Of a stretch of DNA of 25,250 nucleotides, positions 15,501 through 22,009 are shown in pieces. The notes under the pieces are model-generated. The model was not told the origin of the DNA. It ran no database searches and was given only the letters and a program-made list of their open reading frames with translations. Each line of letters begins with the position of its first letter. Position 1 is the stretch's first letter. Where the stretch lies: the NCBI GenBank assembly GCA_002373995.1, contig DFLB01000005.1, positions 2,683-27,932 of the forward strand, in the 5' to 3' direction. This DNA is from Bacteroidales bacterium UBA3630. Lineage in GTDB: Bacteria; Bacteroidota; Bacteroidia; Bacteroidales; P3. Made by a program: the position numbers and the translations under genes.

Positions 15501-16315
15501 GCACGACCTATCACATCAGCGTCAGTGGCTACGGATGCCTCTACGAGCAGGACATCACCCTCCAGAACCCAGCGACGCCCCACTACGAGAAAGACTTCAC
15601 CGCCGCCCTCTGCTCTGACAGTTGCACTGGCAGCATATACATACAGTACAACCTCAGCGACATACCTGAAATACAACCCCTCGACACACTCATTTCCAAC
15701 CTCTGTGCCGGCACCTACATCACCCGCCTCACCTCGATAGGTTGTCCCATCGTAGACACCACTGTCATCATACGCAACCACAACATTGACAGCCTTCGGC
15801 TCTGGGCCGACCGGACCCACCTCTACCTTGGTGAGAGTACCAACCTCCACGCCACCGTCCATAGTCCAACCAGCGTCAGCTACTCGTGGTCGCCCGCCGC
15901 CGACTTGAACCGTCCTGACATACCCGACCCCGTTGCCACCCCCACTGACACCCTTACCGTCTACCGCGTCACTGTTTCCGATGGCACCTGCACAGCCTCT
16001 GACACCCTCAGCATCCACTGCGCCGACTTCGTCTGCGGAGCCCCCGAATTCTCCATTCCCAACGCCTTTACGCCGAACAACGACGGCATCAACGACCGCC
16101 TCTGTTTCCATGCCGATATACTGGCCGAATTCAGCATTGCCATTTTCAACCGCTGGGGGCAATGCGTCTACGAGAGCACCGATGCCTCGCAGTGCTGGGA
16201 CGGCACCTTCCGCAATGCCCCATGCCTTGCAGGAGTCTACACCTACACCTGCCACATCCGGTGCCACAACAACATAGAAACCGACTTCAAGGGCGACATA
16301 ACCCTTATCAGATGA
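12563..16315 (+). CDS. T9SS type B cargo: SBBP repeats, PKD, gliding CTD
   Basis: ATG 12563 is chosen over the in-frame ATG at 12509 because the latter lies in the promoter and because a Sec signal peptide (MRRTGLIAILILLCSSVLA) follows. The 1250-residue product has a DUF7948-like N-terminal domain (about 30-240: FVENRGQW, YEGLYDGVDLEVFG, ELVIDPVLIFSTYTG). SBBP-type beta-propeller repeats follow to about 700, with recurring TYLGG / DFPVTAGAYQ motifs. A DGGTSRFDRLATLYQSVCASCGG block precedes a PKD domain at about 766-845 (FLWDFGDGTTSTEREPTHTY). Ig/SprB-like segments lie at about 850-1140. The gliding motility-associated C-terminal sorting domain covers about 1160-1250 (IPNAFTPNNDGINDRL, FNRWGQCVYES, CWDG, GVYTY). 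It should be exported by the T9SS to the cell surface, perhaps as an adhesin. The next gene overlaps by ATGA. Confidence 0.93.
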   Translation: MRRTGLIAILILLCSSVLARNERDTLGVGGAVAFVENRGQWAGPYHLEAQLHDAALFFEEDCMTVALGEGQNHPDPTAHPRRYHAYRMRFAGCKPVVPEGLFQQRSTNNYYLGNDATRWRSGVPAYDAVRYEGLYDGVDLEVFGSAGVVKYNFIVRAGADPRQVALMYEGTEGVSVSSGGTLLIRTTVRDIVEMRPYVYQRDDDGTEKEVASRWRVSREKGGYRAYVEVGQYDTRRELVIDPVLIFSTYTGSTADNWGTTAAYDSRKNVYTAGLVFNIGYPVTTGAYQPTFAGGCDIGIFKFDSTGSQRIYATYLGGYSSDMPHSMYVNTYDELLIFGTTGSNDFPTTAGAYRTTHSGGPSINYLNPNINYSDGSDIFVCRFSADGNQLQASTLIGGSGNDGLNYRESYNANYTVIMQGNDSLYFNYGDGARGEIITDNLNNVYIGSTTFSTDFPVTAGCVQPAIGGRQDGIVFKLDYNLRNLLWSTYLGGTKDDAVYSIDVDTSYNLLVCGGTNSSDFPVTDGVYQTTYGGGTADGFVSKISYGGERLMASSYMGQRFYDQLYFVRSGHHNEIFLFGQSRNSGNAFIYNAGYGTPNAGMLLARMAPDMTTLRWSTVFGTPGRINLSPTAFSSDICNRIYAAGWGRDFVGYNNVTWNTAGTAGMETTPDAWSSTTDGQDFYILSLDADGNNLQYATFFGELHGESSSGGGDHVDGGTSRFDRLATLYQSVCASCGGTQGFPTTASAWSDSNRAANCNNGLFRFNVTDDFPVAEFVPPPVGCAPYTVQFHNTGRGTSFLWDFGDGTTSTEREPTHTYTDGGIYTITLIASQPSGCSTTDTIHRTLHVIGGTPLPTIHNIACNGGSIQIGPTPQIGATYQWLSDNVSDPTIANPWVSTAGTYLLRVNATGCSEVDTFKVQTYTLVSHWQALPVSCHDSTDGGARFHINNGIDIDSLTFNVTPAAIHYLEAPRTYRLDSLTPGTTYHISVSGYGCLYEQDITLQNPATPHYEKDFTAALCSDSCTGSIYIQYNLSDIPEIQPLDTLISNLCAGTYITRLTSIGCPIVDTTVIIRNHNIDSLRLWADRTHLYLGESTNLHATVHSPTSVSYSWSPAADLNRPDIPDPVATPTDTLTVYRVTVSDGTCTASDTLSIHCADFVCGAPEFSIPNAFTPNNDGINDRLCFHADILAEFSIAIFNRWGQCVYESTDASQCWDGTFRNAPCLAGVYTYTCHIRCHNNIETDFKGDITLIR

Positions 16316-17082
16316 AAGACCAAAACGTCATACTCTGCGTAGACTCAGCCCAGAGCGCCGCCACAGCACTTCCTTGGGCTCGACATTTTGCCGAGCACCT
16401 CAACCATAAAGGCATCATCGCCTTGCACGTAGGCGAACCCACCGCCCCCCAATGGCTGCAACAACTCGAAATACCCTACATCAGCATGCACGGCCAATGG
16501 AGCACCGCCATCGAGGGCCTGCCTACAGTCTTCAATGGCATACTCGCCGTTGCAGCCTGCGACCCCGAAGCGCCGCGCACCTCCATTGCCAACCCGCACA
16601 CCCTCCTGCGTGCCTTCCGCAACTGCAAGATAGCCTACCTTACTGTCAACCGGCATTCTTTGCTCACTGTTTCCCAATCAGTCCTCACCCTCACCCATCG
16701 GCGCGAAGGCAAAGAGAAACTCGTCTGGGCCTCCTACCTCGCCCGATTCCTCAATAGCGAAATAACCATTGCGAGCCCCGACTACCGCGATGCCGACCTC
16801 CGCTGGCGACTCGGCAACAACCTCATTTTCGCCGACAAAATCTTCAATCCCCTCAACATCACATACAACCGGCACACCCTTCCCAGCACCACACATGTCG
16901 ACCGCACCTCAATAGACGACCTCCACCCCAACCTACTCATCGCCCGCACCACCGACACCCGCGACCGCGACTTCCTCGACTGGCTGGCACCCCTGCCGGA
17001 ATACCGGCTCCTCACACACCCCTCCCACACTCCCCTCCTGTTCCTCAACCCCCGCGACGACCTCTACATCCTCTGCGACTAA
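16312..17082 (+). CDS. UspA-like protein, 256 aa
   Basis: The ATG at 16312 overlaps the TGA of the preceding gene, and MKDQNVILCVDSAQSAATAL is a typical universal-stress-protein start; the longer open frame back to 16162 only shadows the previous gene. The protein has 256 residues, about the length of a double or extended Usp. The first half shows the beta-helix pattern VILCVDSA...ALPWARHFAEHL...IIALHVGEP. The end, PEYRLLTHPSHTPLLFLNP, resembles the last strand of Usp domains (H-x-x-x-P-hydrophobic). A G-2x-G-9x-G(S/T) ATP loop was not found, so it may belong to the non-ATP-binding type. It is cytoplasmic, with no signal peptide. Coupling to a surface protein gene is unusual. The call is tentative. 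Confidence 0.65.
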   Translation: MKDQNVILCVDSAQSAATALPWARHFAEHLNHKGIIALHVGEPTAPQWLQQLEIPYISMHGQWSTAIEGLPTVFNGILAVAACDPEAPRTSIANPHTLLRAFRNCKIAYLTVNRHSLLTVSQSVLTLTHRREGKEKLVWASYLARFLNSEITIASPDYRDADLRWRLGNNLIFADKIFNPLNITYNRHTLPSTTHVDRTSIDDLHPNLLIARTTDTRDRDFLDWLAPLPEYRLLTHPSHTPLLFLNPRDDLYILCD

Positions 17083-17155
17083 CTGTTGGCACACTTTTTG
17101 CAAGCAAACAACAAAACAATCAAATAATTAATAAAACAATCAAAAAACCAACACC

Positions 17156-17944
17156 ATGAACTTCTTCGGAAACAGCAAAAGAACAACCACATGGATTATC
17201 GTAGCCGTCGTAGCCATCATTCTGGCCTTTTCGTCGTTCTACACCATCAAATCGACCGAGCGCGGCATTCTGAGCACCTTCGGGCGTATCTCGGAAAACA
17301 CCATCGAAGACGGCCTTCACATGAAAATTCCCTTCATCCAGAGCGTCAAAAAGATCAACATCCAACAAAAGAAATTCGACGGCCACGAAAACACCTACAC
17401 CCGCGACGTTCAGACCTCAGAAGTCGACTACACCATCAACTACGACCTTGTGCGCAGCAACGTCAACAAACTCTACCGCAATGTCGGCATGGACTACCAC
17501 AACCGTATCGTCGTGCCCTTCATCCGCTCGGCCATGAAAGAAAGCTTCGGCAACTTTGCCGCCACCGAGATTGTCGAAAACCGTAACGAAGTACGCAAAG
17601 AGATAGAAGCCACCCTCCGCCACACCCTTGACAGCAACTACTTCACCAACATCCAATTCCAACTCGTCGACATCGATTTTGACGACCAGTTTGAAAACGC
17701 CATCAAAGAGAAACAAGTTGCCGAACAGAACGCCCTGCGCGCCAAAAACGTAACCATCCAAGTGGAAGAGCAAGCCAAACAGACCAAGATTGCAGCCGAA
17801 GCCGAAGCCGAAGCCATGCGCATCAAAGCCAACGCCCTCGAACGCAACCCGAAACTTGTCAGCTATGAAGCTGTGCAAAAATGGGATGGCAAAATGCCGC
17901 AATACATGCTCGGCAATGCTGTGCCCTTCATCGACCTCAAGTAG
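17156..17944 (+). CDS. SPFH/prohibitin family membrane protein
   Basis: The 262-residue protein has one N-terminal membrane segment (about 12-28) followed by an SPFH/band 7 domain: SFYTIKSTERGILSTFGRIS, DGLHMKIPFIQSVKKINIQQ, TSEVDYTINYDL, then a helical region ending in an Ala/Glu-rich coiled coil at about 185-240 (VEEQAKQTKIAAEAEAEAMR) and PQYMLGNAVPFIDLK. Prohibitin-type proteins form large rings or scaffolds on membranes and often modulate FtsH-like proteases; HflC is the bacterial relative. Its leader holds two copies of AAAACAATCAAA (17113-17124 and 17133-17144). It seems to be a single-gene unit. The family call is firm; partners are unknown. Confidence 0.92.
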   Translation: MNFFGNSKRTTTWIIVAVVAIILAFSSFYTIKSTERGILSTFGRISENTIEDGLHMKIPFIQSVKKINIQQKKFDGHENTYTRDVQTSEVDYTINYDLVRSNVNKLYRNVGMDYHNRIVVPFIRSAMKESFGNFAATEIVENRNEVRKEIEATLRHTLDSNYFTNIQFQLVDIDFDDQFENAIKEKQVAEQNALRAKNVTIQVEEQAKQTKIAAEAEAEAMRIKANALERNPKLVSYEAVQKWDGKMPQYMLGNAVPFIDLK

Positions 17945-17999
17945 ATCAACCTAAGCACATCCACAACACAAGCCGATTACCAGATTACAAAAAATAATG

Positions 18000-18007
18000 T
18001 ATATTTG
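18000..18007 (+). promoter_or_regulatory. -7 box TATATTTG of the envelope operon
   Basis: TATATTTG matches TAnnTTTG exactly and is followed by GC, as is common in this group. A TTTG at the -33 position is missing. The first start codon is 112 bases downstream, so the leader would be about 105 bases long; it contains a weak GTTGC/GCAAC inverted repeat. Confidence 0.65.
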
Positions 18008-18118
18008 CACGTTGCTTGCAGAACATGCAACAAAGCGAAACAACCTGTATGTCACGGCATTAAACCACAAACAAAGATGCCGGCAGTAGTTCTTTAAACA
18101 AACAAAAAACTTCTAATC

Positions 18119-20059
18119 ATGGAAGAAGAAAACACCCCCATGCAGCCCGAGTCGACCGAAGAGCTGCACAACCAGGCTCCCGAAGCCACCACCGCTCAAT
18201 CCACCGCTGAAGCCGAAACGACAGCCGAAACGACAGCCGAGCCAACCCCTGCTGAATCTGAGGCAACAGCCGAACAGACACCTGCCGAACCCGAGGCGAC
18301 AGAAGAGCCGTCCGTAGACTACACCCATTTGGATCGCGAGGGGCTCCTTGCCGCCCTGCAAGAACTTATGGGCGAAGAGATCCAGGCCATCAAGGGCCGA
18401 GCCACCTCCCTGCGCACACGCTTCAACGAGCTGAACCGCGAAGTCCAGAAAGCCGCCTTCGACGCTTTCCTTGCGAACGGAGGCAACAAAGACGACTACC
18501 AGCCCCTCAACGACAATGTGGCCGAAGCCTTCTACAACCTCTACGACAAATACCGCGAACGCCGGCAGCAATTCCTTGCCGACCTCGAAGCCCAGAAACA
18601 AAAGAATCTGCAAGCCAAGCAAGCCCTCATTGAAGAGTTGCGTACCCTCATCGACTCGGAAGAAGAGCAAGTTCGCTCGGCCCTCGACAAGTTCAACGCC
18701 ATACAAGACCGCTGGAAAGCCATCGGCGATGTGCCACGCGAAAACATGAACGACCTCTGGCAGAACTACCACTTCCAGATTGAGCAATTCTTCTCCAAAC
18801 TCAAAATCAACCGCGAACTACGCGAATTAGACCAGAAGCACAACCTCGAACAAAAAATAACGCTCTGCGAAAAAGCCGAAGAGCTCATCATGGAGTCCTC
18901 CATCACAAAAGCCTTCAAGGAATTGCAAGACCTGCGTGCGCGATGGAAAGAAATCGGCCCTGTACCCGCCGAACAGAACGAAGAAATCTGGCAACGATTC
19001 TGCAATGCCGCGAACCAAATCGATGAACGGCGCAAAGAATACTACGAACAGCGCAAAGAAGAGCTCGACAACAACCTGCTGGCGAAACAGGCCCTTATAG
19101 AGAAAGCCGAGGCACTTGCCGCGCAGCAGCCGCAAAGCACCAAAGAATGGAACGACCTGACGGCCGCCTACGACGAACTGCTGAAAGTTTGGAAGACCAT
19201 TGGTCCCGTACCGCGAGAAGTCAACGAGGAAATCTGGACCAAATTCAAAGGCATCATCGACCGCCACTACAGCGAGAAGAAAGAGCACTTCTCGACCCTG
19301 CGCGACGAACAGGAAAGCAACTACCAGAAGAAGATAGAGTTGTGTCTGAAAGCCGAAGCCATTGCCCAGCGCGAAGACTGGAAGAAAGCCACCGACGAGT
19401 TGCTGCAACTGCAGCAGGAATGGAAACAGATTGGTGCCACCAGCCGCAAAGTGAGCGAAAAAGTGTGGCAGCGGTTCCGTGGCGCATGCGACACCTTCTT
19501 TGCGAAAAAAGGAGAATTCTTCAAGGAGCGCCGCACCTCGGAAAGCGAGAACCTCGCCAAGAAGGAAGCCATCCTTGCCGAGCTCAAAGCCCACCAGTGG
19601 AGCGACAGCCGCGAAGAGAACCTTGAAGCCATCAAGGACTTCCAGAGACGCTGGGCCGAAGTGGGTTTTGTGCCGATGGCACAAAAGGAGCGCCTGCAAC
19701 AGGACTTCCGAGGCGAGATAAACCGCATCTTCGAACAATTCAAGATCAGTGCCCGCGAAGCCGAAGAGACCGCCTACCGCGAACGGCTGCGCAACGTGGC
19801 CGGCGACGCCAAGCGCTTTGTATCAGACGAGCGCCACGAACTGCAGGAAAAGATGGAGAAACTACGCAACGACCTCAACCTGTGGGAGAACAATCTTGGG
19901 TTCTTAGCATCGTCCAAGCAGGCCGACCTGCTCAAGCAAGAATTTGAGAAGAAAATGCAGAGCGCTCGCGGACAGCTGGCCCTGCTCCAAGCCAAACTGC
20001 GCATACTGAACGAGACAGAAAAACAAGCTGCCGAAGCGCAGAAGAAAGAACAGGAGTAG
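18119..20059 (+). CDS. DUF349 repeat protein
   Basis: The 646-residue protein begins with an acidic, low-complexity Ala/Glu/Thr/Pro tail (about 1-65). The rest is almost wholly alpha-helical and contains five DUF349-type repeats, seen at about residues 197, 273, 356, 433 and 510 as W-K-x-I-G-x-V-P followed by a W-x-x-F or W-x-x-Y helix (RWKAIGDVP, RWKEIGPVP, VWKTIGPVP, EWKQIGATS, RWAEVGFVP). A long coiled coil ends the protein. DUF349 proteins are widespread in Bacteroidota and their role is not established. No signal peptide or membrane segment is seen, so it should be cytoplasmic. It is the first gene of the run that continues to 25151, with 14 bases to the next start. Confidence 0.92.
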   Translation: MEEENTPMQPESTEELHNQAPEATTAQSTAEAETTAETTAEPTPAESEATAEQTPAEPEATEEPSVDYTHLDREGLLAALQELMGEEIQAIKGRATSLRTRFNELNREVQKAAFDAFLANGGNKDDYQPLNDNVAEAFYNLYDKYRERRQQFLADLEAQKQKNLQAKQALIEELRTLIDSEEEQVRSALDKFNAIQDRWKAIGDVPRENMNDLWQNYHFQIEQFFSKLKINRELRELDQKHNLEQKITLCEKAEELIMESSITKAFKELQDLRARWKEIGPVPAEQNEEIWQRFCNAANQIDERRKEYYEQRKEELDNNLLAKQALIEKAEALAAQQPQSTKEWNDLTAAYDELLKVWKTIGPVPREVNEEIWTKFKGIIDRHYSEKKEHFSTLRDEQESNYQKKIELCLKAEAIAQREDWKKATDELLQLQQEWKQIGATSRKVSEKVWQRFRGACDTFFAKKGEFFKERRTSESENLAKKEAILAELKAHQWSDSREENLEAIKDFQRRWAEVGFVPMAQKERLQQDFRGEINRIFEQFKISAREAEETAYRERLRNVAGDAKRFVSDERHELQEKMEKLRNDLNLWENNLGFLASSKQADLLKQEFEKKMQSARGQLALLQAKLRILNETEKQAAEAQKKEQE

Positions 20060-20073
20060 CCCCCATATATATA

Positions 20074-21051
20074 ATGAACACCAGCCTGCAATACAAGTTG
20101 CACAGCGGCAAAAACTCTAAAGCCGGCTACTATCTCAAAGCCGGCTTTAGAGACATTATGCCCGACGCGTGGTTTCGCGCGGCCCTGGAGCACGAGTTGC
20201 AATCCTGCGCCCAGCGCTATGACAGCGACTATGTGCAACAACGCGTTGACTACTACTGCCCTATCGATGGCCCGCAGCCGTTGGGTCCACAGGCTTCAGC
20301 CATAGGGCAACTGAGGCTCAAAGACAACAGCAGCACCTACTACTACGACAGCCGCGAGATACTGCAATGGTTTGACCACAGCCTGCGCTGGAACTACCTC
20401 TTCGGCGACATCCGTGACAACCTGCCATACCCTACTGTTGTCAAAAGCCGAAGCCTGGGGCCTGAGAACCGCAACAATATCCTCCTCAAGCTGGACAAGA
20501 ACCGTCATTTTGTCTTCATCAAAGACCACTTGAGCATAGATCAGAAAGAAGACCGCGCCATCTTCCGCGGGCATATTGGCTCGCGCGAGAACAGGGCGCT
20601 CTTCTGCCAGCGCTTCAAAGGGAGCAGCCGAGTAGATGCCGCCGACACCTTGCCCAGCCAAGTGGAAGGCTACAAACACACAGCCCAATCGCAGCCCATG
20701 CTCTCCTTCTACGAGCACTTGCGCTTTCGCTACATCATGGCCCTTGAAGGCAACGACGTGGCATCGAACCTCAAGTGGATCATGTCGTCGCACTCTGCAG
20801 CCGTCATGCCCCGCCCCACCTGCGAGACATGGTTCATGGAAGGCCGCCTGGAGCCTGGCGTGCACTATGTTGAAGTGCGACCCGACTTTGAAGACCTCGA
20901 AGAAAAGATGGACTACTACAGTGCCCACCTTGACGAACTACAAACAATAGTGGACAATGCCAACCGCTATGTAGACCAATTCCGAGACTTACGCCGCGAG
21001 CGCTACATCGGGCTATTGGTAATGCAAAAATATTTCAAACTGACACAATGA
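20074..21051 (+). CDS. Glycosyltransferase family 90 (CAP10/LpsA-like)
   Basis: The 325-residue protein resembles bacterial GT90 'lipopolysaccharide A' proteins, which transfer sugars such as xylose or glucose to envelope glycans. Supporting motifs are RGHIGSRENRALFCQRFKG (about 164-182), FYEHLRFRYIMALEGNDVASN followed by LKWIMSSHS, PRPTCETWFMEGRLEPGVHY and VEVRPDFEDLEEKMDYY. The block with ALEGND..SNLKW and the W-F..G.L.PG.HYV segment is characteristic of the family. No signal peptide or membrane segment is visible. A perfect 14-base inverted repeat lies near the 5' end of the gene. Its stop overlaps the gldB start (ATGA), so the two are translationally coupled. Confidence 0.85.
   Translation: MNTSLQYKLHSGKNSKAGYYLKAGFRDIMPDAWFRAALEHELQSCAQRYDSDYVQQRVDYYCPIDGPQPLGPQASAIGQLRLKDNSSTYYYDSREILQWFDHSLRWNYLFGDIRDNLPYPTVVKSRSLGPENRNNILLKLDKNRHFVFIKDHLSIDQKEDRAIFRGHIGSRENRALFCQRFKGSSRVDAADTLPSQVEGYKHTAQSQPMLSFYEHLRFRYIMALEGNDVASNLKWIMSSHSAAVMPRPTCETWFMEGRLEPGVHYVEVRPDFEDLEEKMDYYSAHLDELQTIVDNANRYVDQFRDLRRERYIGLLVMQKYFKLTQ
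20115..20152 (+). repeat. Perfect 14-bp inverted repeat at GT90 5' end
   Basis: CTCTAAAGCCGGCT (20115-20128) and AGCCGGCTTTAGAG (20139-20152) are exact reverse complements around a 10-base ACTATCTCAA loop. Each arm contains the palindrome AGCCGGCT, so AAAGCCGGCT is also a direct repeat 18 bases apart, encoding KAGYYL-KAGFRD. It lies at codons 14-27. Confidence 0.9.
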
Positions 21052-22004
21052 AACCACGCGCCATACTAAGCCTGGCAGCAGGCATTATACTGCTGGCATC
21101 CTGCAGCCAACACAAGGCAGAGCAGGTGAAGCTGCACCGCTTCGAGCAGTTTCTGTTCGAGGGGAGCGGAAGCGAGCCGACGGCGCACAGCGCCGAATTT
21201 GCCTCGCCACTGCTCAACTACTATCCGGAAGATACCACCTATATGGCTATGCTCCACGACTTTACCACGGACCCTGTTGTGCGCGACATCTATCACACGA
21301 CAGACAGCCTGTATCACGACCTTGGCTGGCTGGAGCAGCAGCTGTCCCAAGCCCTGCAACGTGCCGGCAAGCTGTGTCCATCCATTCGCTACGACCGCTT
21401 TTACACCCTGCTGACAGCCGACTTTGACAACTACCAGAACCGCGTATACTGCAACGACCACGAGCTGGCCATCTCCATTGACCGCTATGCAGTCGGAGCC
21501 ATGCCGCAATACCAATACTTCGGCCTTCCGAGTTATCTGCTTCGCCTGAGCACACGCGACCATATCCTCCCGGACTGCATGGCGGCCATAGCACGCGCCC
21601 AAATACTGCTCCCCGAGGGCCAGATGACGCTGCTCGACTACGCCATTGCCGAGGGCAAAACGCTCTACTTCCTCGAACAGACCCTGCCCCACACGCCTGA
21701 CACCCTGCGCCTGCGCTACAGCAAGGAGCAGCTCGACTGGATGCGCCAGAATACAGAGAATGTATGGAGCTGGCTGATACAGAACCGTATGCTCTACAGC
21801 ACCGACCTCGCCACGCTGCGCAACCTGACTGACGACGCCCCGAAGACCAACGCCTTCGGCGAAGGTTCCGCCCCACGCACAGCGGGCTACATAGGGCTAC
21901 AGATTGTGCGAGCCTATATGAAGAAAAGCCATACCTCGATGCAAGAGCTCTTCGAGGATACCGACAGCCAGAAGATATTGAACCAATCGGCCTGGCGCCC
22001 ATAA
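21048..22004 (+). CDS. gldB: Gliding motility lipoprotein GldB-like
   Basis: The 318-residue lipoprotein has signal LSLAAGIILLASC with lipobox LASC and lipidated C19. The body matches the GldB family: early R-F-E-x-x-L-F, LLNYYPEDTTYMAM, the F-Y-x-L...DFDNYQNRVY core, ISIDRYAVG...MPQYQYFGLPSYLLR, a GKTLYFLEQTLPHTPD block, W-x-W-L-I-x-N-R-M-L-Y, and the diagnostic end APRTAGYIGLQIVRAYMKK ... LNQSAWRP. GldB is needed for gliding and T9SS function in Flavobacterium johnsoniae; its homologues also occur in non-gliding Bacteroidales, where the role is less clear. Two T9SS cargo genes in this window fit the presence of the system. It overlaps the GT90 gene upstream and is five bases from the next gene. 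Confidence 0.85.
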   Translation: MKPRAILSLAAGIILLASCSQHKAEQVKLHRFEQFLFEGSGSEPTAHSAEFASPLLNYYPEDTTYMAMLHDFTTDPVVRDIYHTTDSLYHDLGWLEQQLSQALQRAGKLCPSIRYDRFYTLLTADFDNYQNRVYCNDHELAISIDRYAVGAMPQYQYFGLPSYLLRLSTRDHILPDCMAAIARAQILLPEGQMTLLDYAIAEGKTLYFLEQTLPHTPDTLRLRYSKEQLDWMRQNTENVWSWLIQNRMLYSTDLATLRNLTDDAPKTNAFGEGSAPRTAGYIGLQIVRAYMKKSHTSMQELFEDTDSQKILNQSAWRP

Positions 22005-22009
22005 GAGCC

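Noticed and set aside
16162..16311. Upstream extension of the Usp-like gene
   Set aside because: It is a Cys/His/Arg-rich shadow of the gliding C-terminal domain in another frame; the ATGA overlap start is far more plausible.
17083..17155. Promoter of the SPFH gene at ACACTTTTTGC
   Set aside because: The element has two mismatches in the TA part of TAnnTTTG and no convincing -33 partner.
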